Below, piece after piece: positions 15,767 to 22,711 of a DNA stretch of 34,511 nt (position 1 is the first letter of the stretch; each line of letters opens with the position of its first letter). The notes beneath the pieces are model-generated. The model saw only the letters and a program-made list of their open reading frames with translations, was not told where the DNA came from and did not search any database. Source of the DNA: Desulfobacterales bacterium (lineage in GTDB: Bacteria; Desulfobacterota; Desulfobacteria; Desulfobacterales; JAHEIW01); NCBI GenBank assembly GCA_030145015.1, contig JAQYWI010000044.1:1-34511 (forward strand), given 5' to 3'. The position numbers and the translations under genes are program-made.

Positions 15767-16612
15767 CTAAATTTTTCTTTTGGAATTTTTATCAAAAAAC
15801 GGTTTCAGTATCCCTTTTAACCATCCCATAGGTCTGAGGGTTGCATTTCCCGAGGATTTCACTTTGAGCACAATCGCAGTGATATTATCGTCTCCACCAC
15901 GTGAATTCGCCAGATCTACGAGACCCTGACAGGCCTTATCAGAACGTCTATTGTAAACCAATTCGAGAATATCCTCGGGGGAGGCCTTGTCGGTTAACCC
16001 GTCCGAGCTGATTACCAGGATGTCATTCTTAAAAAACGGAACTTCGTTAATGTCGGCTTTAACCGACTTACCAACACCCATAGCGCGCGTAAGCACGTGT
16101 TTAAAATCGCTCCAGAGGAGTTCGGCATTTTCAGGATCAAGCTCGGTTTGCTCGGCGATGAGGGTGTGGGGTACTGATATCAAATCGATTTTTCCGTCGC
16201 GAATTAGATAAATCAGGCTATCCCCCACATTAGCGACAATAAACGTTTCTTTTGTAAAATAGACGGCTGAGACCGTGGAGCCCATCCCCTTGTAATCCTC
16301 ATTGCTTAAAGAGGTTTGATGGACGATACGGTTGGATAGGTGAATGCCGGCCAGTAATTGGCGGGCTTCTTTTGAAAGGCCGGGGTCGACCTTTGTCAGA
16401 TCTTCCACCTGGCCATCCGATTGGTTTTTTTTTATGTAGTCCCGGATGGTTTCAACAACCAGCTTGCTTGCGACTTCACCGGCCTTGTGCCCGCCCATGC
16501 CGTCTGCGACAACGTAAAGCCCCATACCGTCATCAAAGAAAAGGGAATCTTCATTTTGTTCTCTTCTTCTGCCGATGTCAGTAATACCCGCCGATTCGAT
16601 TGTAACCATCAT
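15767..16612 (-). CDS. PP2C-type Ser/Thr protein phosphatase
   Basis: The 281-residue product carries the metal-dependent PPM/PP2C motifs: TDIGRRREQNEDS (about 11-23, with the Asp of NED), ADGMGGHKAGEVAS (36-49), ANVGDSLIYLIRDG, ISSDGLTDKAS and GGDDNITAIVL. These supply the aspartates for two Mn/Mg ions. Family members remove phosphate from Ser/Thr of proteins modified by Hanks-type kinases. A basic tail of ~30 residues follows the domain and no membrane helix is seen. ATG-ATG is found at the start; either could be used. The FHA protein gene follows at once, forming a signalling pair. The matching kinase must lie elsewhere. A promoter with ideal spacing is seen upstream. Confidence 0.93.
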   Translation of the reverse strand: MMVTIESAGITDIGRRREQNEDSLFFDDGMGLYVVADGMGGHKAGEVASKLVVETIRDYIKKNQSDGQVEDLTKVDPGLSKEARQLLAGIHLSNRIVHQTSLSNEDYKGMGSTVSAVYFTKETFIVANVGDSLIYLIRDGKIDLISVPHTLIAEQTELDPENAELLWSDFKHVLTRAMGVGKSVKADINEVPFFKNDILVISSDGLTDKASPEDILELVYNRRSDKACQGLVDLANSRGGDDNITAIVLKVKSSGNATLRPMGWLKGILKPFFDKNSKRKI

Positions 16613-16716
16613 TCAGAATTATCGCATTTCGATTTGGATTTTTGCTGACGTGCTGAATTTTAATGCCTAAAAGACAAGCCGGTAATCTTAATCTTACTAA
16701 CTGGCTATTATCATTA

Positions 16717-16745
16717 TTTATATTATAAAAATCGCCTTTGGTCAA
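16717..16745 (-). promoter_or_regulatory. Promoter of the PP2C-FHA pair
   Basis: Minus strand TTGACC (-35) and TATAAA (-10) are separated by 17 nt. It lies about 105 nt before the phosphatase start, in an AT-rich gap. Confidence 0.55.
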
Positions 16746-16842
16746 GCATTTGGAAGTTTATGTTTAATTATCAAGGGATTGCCGAATAGCTGATAAAGTC
16801 CAAAATATTCAAAAAAATTAGATCAGCCTGTAAAACAGGCCT

Positions 16843-16871
16843 TTGACATGTTTGGTTTGGAGGTGCATAAT
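16843..16871 (+). promoter_or_regulatory. Promoter of manA
   Basis: TTGACA (-35) and CATAAT (-10) are separated by 17 nt, close to consensus. A 5-bp hairpin ends 2 nt before the -35 box and may be an operator or the end of another transcript. The leader to the manA start is about 75 nt. Confidence 0.6.
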
Positions 16872-16951
16872 AGCTGAAAAAGTTTTGCAGGTCATCGCAT
16901 CAATACTATCGAATAAGCAGCGCAGTTTGAAGAAACCTGGGAAATACACAT

Positions 16952-18157
16952 ATGCAGCAAATTGGCCTTTTGAAAAATACGATTCAGGAATATGCCTGGG
17001 GCTCTACGCAAGCAATTCCGGACCTGTTGGGGCAAAGAAATCCAGGAAATAAACCCCAGGCGGAACTTTGGATGGGTGCGCATCCCAAAGCGCCTTCGCT
17101 GGTTCAATATCATGGCCAATGGGTATCTCTGCTGGATTTGATAAACAAAAATCCCGTGGAAGTGCTTGGGAAAAACGCCGCTAAGAATTTCAATAATAAG
17201 CTGCCCTATCTGTTCAAGGTACTGGCCGCGGCCAAACCGCTTTCCATTCAGGCACACCCAAACGTTTATCAGGCCCGGGAGGGCTTTGAGAGGGAAAACG
17301 CTCAGGGAATCCCGTTGAATGCCCCTTACCGCAATTACAGGGACGCTCACCACAAACCGGAATGCATCTGTGCATTAACTCCGTTCTGGGCCTTAAGCCG
17401 TTTCAGGCGAATTTCAGGAATTCTATCCTATCTGAAAAAAGTGTGTGCTCACGGGTTGGATGCTGAAATTAATAATTTAAAACAGCAGCCCACCTCGGAT
17501 GGCTTAAAAGGATTTTACACGGATTTGATGACCATGGATGCCGATCGGCAGAACCGGATTGCTGCCCAGGCCCTGGAACAGGCCCAGCGTTTTGAAGCTC
17601 AGGATCCGGTCTTTAGTTGGATGCTTAAAATTGCCGCCGATTACCCCAATGATATAGGCGTGCTTGCGCCCATCCTTTTGAATCTGATTTGCTTAGAACC
17701 GGGTCAGGCCCTTTTTTTAGATGCCGGGGAATTTCACGCGTACCTGGAAGGTTTGGGCATCGAGTTGATGGCTAACTCAGACAATGTTTTGCGAGGAGGG
17801 CTGACGCCAAAACATGTGGACGTACCGGAACTGTTGCGGGTTTTGAAATTTGAAGATCAGGATGTCTTCTTTTTAAAACCGCAGGAAGTGGTCCCTAACG
17901 AATTCGTTTATCCCAGTCCTGCTAAAGAATTTGAACTGTCGGTCATTACCTTGAACTCAGGAGCACAATATCAGAGCCCGGCGCAGCGCAGTGTTGAGAT
18001 TTTAATATGCACCCGTGGAATCGTTACGCTCACGGATTATGGCAATCAAACCGAAACTCAGTTGCAGCAGGGGGTTTCGGCGCTTATTCCCGCGGCGGTT
18101 GAACGTTATGCCATCAAGGGAGAGGGGACCTGCTATAAGGCAGCTGTGCCCATCTGA
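16952..18157 (+). CDS. manA: Mannose-6-phosphate isomerase, class I
   Basis: The 401-residue product matches type I phosphomannose isomerase, which interconverts mannose-6-phosphate and fructose-6-phosphate and feeds GDP-mannose for polysaccharides. The zinc ligands are visible: Gln100 and His102 in SIQAHP, Glu137 in HHKPE and His262 in GEFHAYLEGLG. The catalytic arginine is Arg281 in SDNVLRGGLTPK. The N-terminus (TIQEYAWGS) and the C-terminal jelly-roll end are typical and the length is normal. It is expressed from its own promoter. Its mannose product could serve the glycosyltransferase on the other side of the divergent gap, but this is only a neighbourhood inference. A hairpin terminator candidate lies about 160 nt downstream. 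Confidence 0.95.
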   Translation: MQQIGLLKNTIQEYAWGSTQAIPDLLGQRNPGNKPQAELWMGAHPKAPSLVQYHGQWVSLLDLINKNPVEVLGKNAAKNFNNKLPYLFKVLAAAKPLSIQAHPNVYQAREGFERENAQGIPLNAPYRNYRDAHHKPECICALTPFWALSRFRRISGILSYLKKVCAHGLDAEINNLKQQPTSDGLKGFYTDLMTMDADRQNRIAAQALEQAQRFEAQDPVFSWMLKIAADYPNDIGVLAPILLNLICLEPGQALFLDAGEFHAYLEGLGIELMANSDNVLRGGLTPKHVDVPELLRVLKFEDQDVFFLKPQEVVPNEFVYPSPAKEFELSVITLNSGAQYQSPAQRSVEILICTRGIVTLTDYGNQTETQLQQGVSALIPAAVERYAIKGEGTCYKAAVPI

Positions 18158-18188
18158 TTTTCAATTGAGCGCAGGCGCTCATTTGAAG

Positions 18189-18320
18189 GTTAATCGTTAT
18201 TTGTTATTCGTTAATTGGATGAAAACCCGATTTGATTGGATGGTTTTGCAATAGATGAGAACGGTTCCGAGGTTCAATTTGTCAAAACTAATAACGGATA
18301 ACCATTAACAAATAACACCC
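18189..18320. repeat. Inverted repeat of GTTATTTGTTATT words
   Basis: The left arm (18189-18217) reads GTTAATCGTTATTTGTTATT and on. The right arm (18286-18320) carries ATAACGGATAACC and TTAACAAATAAC. The match between arms is partial. It ends at the manA-side terminator hairpin. Confidence 0.5.
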
Positions 18321-18343
18321 GAACTGGGTATGCCCAGTTCGGG
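18318..18343 (+). terminator. Perfect 11-bp hairpin downstream of manA
   Basis: CCCGAACTGGG and CCCAGTTCGGG pair perfectly around a 4-nt TATG loop. TAGTACTTTTT follows, so the T-run starts about 7 nt after the stem; a plausible though not ideal intrinsic terminator. Confidence 0.6.
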
Positions 18344-18417
18344 TAGTACTTTTTCACTAATAAAAACTAGTACCGCCTTTATTGTATTAATACTTTTGCC
18401 CCTTGTTTGGTTGTGGA

Positions 18418-18475
18418 GTATTAAAAAAAATACGACACCTGCCGTATTGTAACCGCTTTTCTTTTCAGATATTAT
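18418..18475 (+). promoter_or_regulatory. Promoter/operator of comEA-like gene 1
   Basis: A 34-nt block (GTATT, eight A, TACGAC, ACCT, GCCGTATTGTA) is repeated at 31 of 34 positions before the second comEA-like gene. It contains the inverted repeat AATACG-N8-CGTATT, whose right arm overlaps a -35-like TTGTAA (18447-18452). A TATTAT -10 follows after 17 nt. The geometry suits a regulator bound at the -35 region. Confidence 0.6.
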
Positions 18476-18571
18476 ATTCTCAATCGCAAACAGTTCGACA
18501 AGAGTTCAAGATTCGCTTCAGGGTACATTCTCGGCTGTGTTTATATAAACCATATGGGGGAGGTTGGTATA

Positions 18572-18850
18572 ATGCACCTTAAACGATTTATTGCAATATT
18601 CGCTGCCCTGCTGGTCATGTTCGCCTTCATTGCCCCTGTGTCCGGAGAGGATACGGAAAGGGTAAATATCAATAAAGCTTCGGCAGCAGAGTTGGCCAAA
18701 CTGCAGGAAGTCGGACCAAAATTCGCCGTGCGTATAGTCGAGTATCGCCAGAAGTACGGTCCTTTCAAACTTACAGAAGAACTCATGGAGATCCGGGGAA
18801 TTGGACCGGGTACTTATGACAAGATCAGGGATCAAATAATCGCTCAATAA
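18572..18850 (+). CDS. ComEA-like secreted helix-hairpin-helix protein (copy 1)
   Basis: The 92-residue product starts at the ATG with GGAGG 8 nt upstream (an earlier in-frame ATG lacks this). A signal peptide or N-terminal anchor (MHLKRFIAIFAALLVMFAFI, cleavage near VSG-ED) precedes a ComEA-type double helix-hairpin-helix: VNINKASAAELAKLQEVGP, then EYRQKYGPF, then IRGIGPGTYDKIRD. ComEA binds incoming double-stranded DNA in the periplasm during natural transformation, but single-domain homologues are widespread in bacteria without known competence and their role there is unclear. No other competence gene is in the window. A paralogue follows 270 nt downstream with the same promoter block. Confidence 0.85.
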   Translation: MHLKRFIAIFAALLVMFAFIAPVSGEDTERVNINKASAAELAKLQEVGPKFAVRIVEYRQKYGPFKLTEELMEIRGIGPGTYDKIRDQIIAQ

Positions 18851-18880
18851 AAGCTGTACTCCATCATGTGAGAGCTCCGA

Positions 18881-18921
18881 AAATCAGCCACCTGGATCAT
18901 ACGGGTGGCTGATTTGTTTTT
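18881..18921 (+). terminator. Intrinsic terminator of comEA-like gene 1
   Basis: AAATCAGCCACC and GGTGGCTGATTT form a perfect 12-bp stem with an 11-nt loop, followed by GTTTTT. Strong candidate, placed about 30 nt after the stop codon. Confidence 0.85.
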
Positions 18922-18973
18922 AATTATTTTTTAAGATCGTTTCTAATGCTTCCTTAATCCAGCCGCTTTTAAT

Positions 18974-19032
18974 GTATTAAAAAAAATACGACTTTTGCCG
19001 TATTGTATGCCAATTCCTTTTATGCATATAAA
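18974..19032 (+). promoter_or_regulatory. Promoter/operator of comEA-like gene 2
   Basis: The same 34-nt block as before gene 1, differing only in the 4-nt centre (TTTT instead of ACCT). The right arm overlaps a -35-like TTGTAT (19003-19008) and a -10 TATAAA follows after 18 nt. The distance from block end to start codon (114 nt) is close to that of gene 1 (121 nt). Confidence 0.6.
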
Positions 19033-19120
19033 ACATCCAGGGAAATTTAGGGTACAAGGATACCCACAAAGGCCACCGTCAATCGATATGATATTAATCG
19101 CAACTTAACGGAGGTGTGGA

Positions 19121-19402
19121 ATGCGTATATTACAATCCCGGATTTCATTGGCGATCCTAGTAGTTTTGGCTTTTGCCTGGTTCACAGCCGCATGGGCCGA
19201 AGATTTACCAAGGATCAACATCAATACCGCATCAGCGGATGAATTGGCGCAACTGAAAGGCGTCGGTGTCAAGAAAGCCGCCGTAATCATTGAGTATCGT
19301 GAAACCAACGGTCCCTTTAAACTACCCGAAGACTTCCTTAAAGTTCCTGGAATCGGACCCAAAACTTTCGAAACAAACAAAGACCGTATCGTCGTTGAAT
19401 AA
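19121..19402 (+). CDS. ComEA-like secreted helix-hairpin-helix protein (copy 2)
   Basis: The 93-residue product has a signal peptide (MRILQSRISLAILVVLAFAW, cleavage after TAAWA) and a ComEA-type helix-hairpin-helix pair: ININTASADELAQLKGVGV, EYRETNGPFKLPEDF and VPGIGPKTFETNKD. The start has CGGAGG 7 nt upstream. It is a clear paralogue of the gene before it, with the same size, layout and operator but well diverged in protein sequence, so the duplication is not very recent while the promoter block stayed fixed. DNA binding in the periplasm is the family role; the biological function here is unknown. No clear terminator follows. Confidence 0.85.
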   Translation: MRILQSRISLAILVVLAFAWFTAAWAEDLPRININTASADELAQLKGVGVKKAAVIIEYRETNGPFKLPEDFLKVPGIGPKTFETNKDRIVVE

Positions 19403-19504
19403 CCGCCGCGGATATTCCAGTTGTGAGCGAAGCGAACTAAGTTCTTTACTTGGCATACTTTTCGCAAAGCATTAATAAATATTTGCTTAAATTTAAGATA
19501 TTTC

Positions 19505-19533
19505 TTGACAAGCTCTATCTTTTTAAGATAGCA
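19505..19533 (+). promoter_or_regulatory. Candidate promoter of the IHF-like gene with palindrome
   Basis: A consensus TTGACA (19505-19510) is followed by the perfect inverted repeat CTATCTT-TTT-AAGATAG (19515-19531), which occupies the spacer. The -10 at the expected distance (ATAGCA) is poor. Such palindromes between -35 and -10 often bind a regulator. About 50 nt before the start codon. Confidence 0.4.
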
Positions 19534-19585
19534 ATTGCGAGCAAAAATATTTAAGTCCTTAACGCTTCGGAGGAGCAGGTGATCT

Positions 19586-19873
19586 ATGGCACTCACAAAA
19601 GCAATGGTAGTTGATGGGATTCATGAACAACTTGGATACCCTAAAAACAAATCCGCCGAAATGCTTGAAACGTTGCTGGAATTGATTAAAAGCAACCTCG
19701 AGAAAGGCGAGGATGTTTTGATCAGCGGATTCGGAAAATTTTGTGTCAAGGAAAAGAATGAACGTCGTGGACGAAACCCTGCCACCGGAAACGATATGCT
19801 ACTGGATAGCCGCCGAGTGGTGACGTTCAGATGCTCCCACCTGCTAAGGGACAAGATTAACGGTCAATTTTAG
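19586..19873 (+). CDS. ihfA: Integration host factor subunit alpha-like DNA-binding protein
   Basis: The 95-residue product has the HU/IHF fold: helical dimer region MALTKAMVVDGIHEQLGYPK, the ISGFGKFCV strand, the DNA-bending arm RRGRNPATGNDM with the intercalating proline, and RRVVTFRCSHLLRDKI. The details (start MALTKA, VVTFR) are closest to IHF-alpha rather than HU. It bends DNA in the nucleoid and at promoters or recombination sites, normally as a heterodimer with IHF-beta, which is not in the window. GGAGGAGC stands about 10 nt before the ATG. Usually ihfA follows pheT; that context is absent here, so it could be an accessory IHF/HU paralogue. A hairpin terminator follows about 130 nt later. 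Confidence 0.85.
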   Translation: MALTKAMVVDGIHEQLGYPKNKSAEMLETLLELIKSNLEKGEDVLISGFGKFCVKEKNERRGRNPATGNDMLLDSRRVVTFRCSHLLRDKINGQF

Positions 19874-20002
19874 GGCGTTCAACTCGGATTTCTTACCATT
19901 CCGATCGGTTAATTAAATTGCTGAATTGGAATCAAACGGATCGGAGCAGGTCGGTGTATCTTACGGCCGCTTCAATGCATCTGCCGAAAAGTTGGCAATT
20001 CC

Positions 20003-20035
20003 AGCATCTCTTCATAAAGAATGAGATGCTTTTTT
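20003..20035 (+). terminator. Intrinsic terminator after the IHF-like gene
   Basis: AGCATCTC and GAGATGCT form an 8-bp stem, with TTTTT directly after. It ends just before the next gene. Confidence 0.75.
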
Positions 20036-20049
20036 AATGGACAAAGGCA

Positions 20050-20496
20050 ATGCCGGGTATTTTAATAAGGTGGCTGACCACAACCGCCGCAATTGTGGCC
20101 ACCGCTTATTTATTGGATGGAATCCGGGTAAGCGGTTTTCTCCCTGCCGTTTTTGCGGCCGCCATCCTCGGAATCCTAAACGCCTTTTTCAGACCGATCG
20201 CACTCCTGCTTACGCTTCCAATTAATATTTTAAGCCTCGGCTTATTCACTTTTATCATCAATGCGCTCATGTTGAAAATGGCTTCAGGCATCATTCCGGG
20301 ATTTGATGTCTATGGATTCTGGACCGCCATATTCGGCTCCTTGCTAATCAGCGTGATCAGCTGGCTTTTGAACTCTTTTATCAGCGAAAAGGGGACGCTG
20401 ACTTCAATCAATACAAAACAGGGACCGGATACTCGCATAAGAGAGCAGGACGATACCATTGATCTGGAGCATAAAGGAGATAATCGCTGGGAATAA
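20050..20496 (+). CDS. Phage-holin-family (DUF360-type) membrane protein
   Basis: The 148-residue product has about four membrane segments (roughly residues 5-22, 28-50, 55-80 and 88-110) and a hydrophilic, charged tail of ~35 residues. The segments AAAILGILNAFFRPIALLLT and LPINILSLGLFTFIINALML are typical of the small 'phage holin family' proteins of bacterial chromosomes, which despite the name are mostly not phage genes and have no settled role. The ATG has only a close AAAGG before it. A strong terminator begins at its stop codon and the IHF terminator lies just upstream, so it is a single-gene unit with its promoter probably inside the preceding gap. Confidence 0.8.
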   Translation: MPGILIRWLTTTAAIVATAYLLDGIRVSGFLPAVFAAAILGILNAFFRPIALLLTLPINILSLGLFTFIINALMLKMASGIIPGFDVYGFWTAIFGSLLISVISWLLNSFISEKGTLTSINTKQGPDTRIREQDDTIDLEHKGDNRWE

Positions 20497-20530
20497 AAAC
20501 CCTACGGCAGGATCTGCCACAGGGTTTTTT
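20495..20530 (+). terminator. Intrinsic terminator of the holin-family gene
   Basis: AAAAACCCT and AGGGTTTTT pair around an inner stem GGCAG-GAT-CTGCC. The A-rich and T-rich flanks could make it work from both directions, serving also the convergent cytochrome remnant. Confidence 0.85.
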
Positions 20531-20558
20531 ACGCTTTTATCAATCGATGATATGGTTA

Positions 20559-21026
20559 CTATTCGGGAAATAACTCTTTGGGTCGTGTAGTATTTCCGGT
20601 GGCATTTGGAAAATCAGTTGCGATATACGCCTTCTTGTGGTGCTTGATTAGGTCGCGGGCCTTTTCCATGTAACTGTTATAGCGTTTTTTGCAATCATAA
20701 AAGCCATGCCACCAGGCGTAATCCGGCGCCATCATGGCCGCACCAAAGCACGCCCGGCGCCCTTCATGATGCCAGATTTCGTAAAATTCGATTTCCAATT
20801 CTTCATCAAAAAATATGGTCTTGTCTAAGAGCCCTTTCGCATAAAGATCGTCCAGCATTTTTTTGACCGGCTTGAAATAAACTTCATTGTATTCTTCGAC
20901 AACTTTATCCAGTCTGACGAAATGGGCATCCGTCCAGGTATTCCCGTGACACTGCAGGCACCCATTTACAGGACTCCGTTTTACCCAAAAAAATGATCGG
21001 ATAAAATTTCGAAATCGCCAACTTTT
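20559..21026 (-). pseudogene. 3' remnant of an octahaem HAO-type cytochrome c
   Basis: The open frame has no start codon at its 5' end but encodes the last part of a hydroxylamine-oxidoreductase-family multihaem cytochrome. It has one haem-binding motif CLQCH (20946-20960, after SPVNG), followed by GNTWTDAHF, then WHHEGRRACFGAAMM and APDYAWWHGFYD, the conserved C-terminal signature of this family. Whole proteins have about eight haems and ~500 residues plus a signal peptide; here only ~140 codons remain. The frame is closed upstream by a stop codon at 21027-21029, and the 5' part is replaced by the divergent DUF362 region. An internal ATG at 20858 would give a 99-residue piece without haem and is unlikely to be functional. 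Best read as a decayed, 5'-truncated gene. Confidence 0.75.
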
Positions 21027-21107
21027 TTAAAAGGAGAAGAAAATTGACAAGACAGGCGATCACCGCTTATGATGCCTTTATAGACAATTTGTTCTCCTGC
21101 TGGCTAA

Positions 21108-22574
21108 ATGCCCGAACCCCCGAAGGGTTGCGTTTTGGATCAAAAACACAAAGTCCTGATCATGCGATGCACTAGATACGATCCCGATCGAATTGCCGGT
21201 ATTGTCAAAGAGGGCATGCAAGCGTTAGGGATAACCCCACGCGGCAGAATCCTGTTAAAACCCAATGTGGTGCTGGCGCATCGGCAAGTCTTTCCTAACG
21301 CGTATACACGCAGGGAGTTTTTAGATGGGGTTGTGTCAGCGGTTAAATCACGGGCTGAGGCCGTCAAGGAAATTGCCGTCGGTGAACGCTCCGGCATCAC
21401 GGTGCCCACGCGTTATAATTTAAAAAACGCCGGTTACGGGGACGTCATCAAAAAACACGGCATCAAAGCCTATTATTTTGACGAATCCAAACATGTACCG
21501 GTTCAGTTAAAATCTCCGCCCGCACTTCGAAATATGCTGTATATCCCCAAACCCGTCAAGCAATGCGAGTTTCTGGTTAATCTGCCCAAGTTTAAAGCAC
21601 ATCCCTGGTGCCGTCTGACCTTGAGTCTTAAAAATTTGATCGGTCTTCAGGATGACCGCCATCGCCTGGTGGATCATAATCAGTTTTTGGAGCATAAAAT
21701 CGCTGATTTACAGGAAGTGATCCAGCCAAATTTTATCGCCGTCGATGCCATTGTAGCCGGTCAGAAAATGATGCTCACCCCGACACCGTTTTTGCTGGGT
21801 GCCATTGTGATGGGGACCAATTCATGTGCGGTTGACACCGTTGGCTGTCACATGGTGGGGGTTGATCCCGATGATATCGTTCATTTGCGCTATGCATCGC
21901 AAAGAGGCTTTGGCCCGATGGCGTTAGACCAGATTGACGTCGGCGGAGATTATCCTTTGGCAGAAATTCAGGATCGTACGCAGGCGTTTCAATTTTGCGT
22001 TGAACGCATTGATGATTATTTCAACGGAAAGAGTAATCTGTCGTGCACCGTGGGAAGGTTTCCGGAAGCCCATGCACCGGATTATTGTCGCGGCGGCTGC
22101 CCCGGCGCTTTGCAGGAAGCCATGCATATATTTCGCGAAATCAACCCGGGCGTCGATAAACAGATGCAAAAAGTACGCTATGTCGTCGGCAGCGTCGCTG
22201 AGCCCCTGAATTTAGCCCGGGACGAACGGGTTTTCTTCGCGGGTAGCTGCACCCGCTGGGAGGGTCGAATTGACGGTAAATCCGTTAAAATTGAAAGCAG
22301 CTATAAAACAGCCGATGACGTGGACGCCAAAAAAACAACCTCAAACGACATGCTTTTAAAAACAGTAACAGCCATCGCACATTCTCTTTGGAAAAGAGGG
22401 TCACGTTATATCCGTGCCAAGGGATGTCCGCTATCGGTTGCCCAGCATGTGAATTATCTGTCTGCTCTGGCAAATATCAAGAATCCCAATTTCGATTCGC
22501 GTTTTTTTGTGCCGGTAAACATTGCCTACTGGCAGATGCGTTTCTACCGTTTTTTAAACCGATTCATTCGATAA
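21108..22574 (+). CDS. DUF362 domain protein
   Basis: The 488-residue product matches DUF362: KVLIMRCTRYDPDRIAGIVK near the start, LLKPNVVLAHR, GERSG, LVNLPKFKAHPWCRLTLSLK (the family's central motif), LKNLIGLQDD and MGTNSCAVDTVGCHMVG. A C-terminal part with cysteines (CRGGCPGA, GSCTRW, GCP) could hold a metal or Fe-S site. DUF362 proteins occur near ferredoxins and redox enzymes in anaerobes; the reaction is unknown. The ATG used here has no clear ribosome site; TTG at 21135 fits the family start better. A 43-codon TTG frame with a strong AAGGAGAAG site (21044-21175) overlaps the beginning in another frame and may be a leader or a relic. Confidence 0.85.
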   Translation: MPEPPKGCVLDQKHKVLIMRCTRYDPDRIAGIVKEGMQALGITPRGRILLKPNVVLAHRQVFPNAYTRREFLDGVVSAVKSRAEAVKEIAVGERSGITVPTRYNLKNAGYGDVIKKHGIKAYYFDESKHVPVQLKSPPALRNMLYIPKPVKQCEFLVNLPKFKAHPWCRLTLSLKNLIGLQDDRHRLVDHNQFLEHKIADLQEVIQPNFIAVDAIVAGQKMMLTPTPFLLGAIVMGTNSCAVDTVGCHMVGVDPDDIVHLRYASQRGFGPMALDQIDVGGDYPLAEIQDRTQAFQFCVERIDDYFNGKSNLSCTVGRFPEAHAPDYCRGGCPGALQEAMHIFREINPGVDKQMQKVRYVVGSVAEPLNLARDERVFFAGSCTRWEGRIDGKSVKIESSYKTADDVDAKKTTSNDMLLKTVTAIAHSLWKRGSRYIRAKGCPLSVAQHVNYLSALANIKNPNFDSRFFVPVNIAYWQMRFYRFLNRFIR

Positions 22575-22711
22575 GCTTCAGGCGTTAGGTCTGCGGCTAC
22601 AGACAAAGATGAAATCAGGATATACCCTGAATGCTCGAATGTGTGCTATCGGTATATCAGCGGTCATCTATTGAATATCATACCAACACCCTTCATTACG
22701 GAATGGACTCG

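Larger units (their letters stand above)
16613..16951. other. Divergent promoter gap between PP2C and manA
   Basis: No gene is seen. The gap contains back-to-back sigma70-type promoters for the minus-strand PP2C-FHA pair and for manA (separate entries), plus an AT-rich centre and a small hairpin GCCTG-TAAAA-CAGGC (16826-16840) directly before the manA -35 box. Confidence 0.6.
18158..18571. other. Gap between manA and the first comEA-like gene
   Basis: No gene is seen. It contains an inverted repeat built from GTTATTTGTTATTCGTTAAT-like words (18189-18320), a perfect 11-bp hairpin (18318-18343) and the comEA promoter/operator (18418-18475), followed by a leader of about 95 nt. Confidence 0.6.

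Noticed and set aside
18554..18572. Earlier ATG for the first comEA-like gene
   Set aside because: It would place the strong GGAGG site inside the coding region; the second ATG has the site at the proper distance.
20050..20496. Prophage remnant, suggested by the holin-family protein
   Set aside because: No lysin, tail, integrase or other phage gene is near; this family is common in normal chromosomes.
22234..22260. GCGGGT-ACCCGC hairpin inside the DUF362 gene
   Set aside because: Stem only 6 bp with a 6-nt loop, and it encodes a cysteine segment likely conserved in the protein, so chance is a sufficient explanation.
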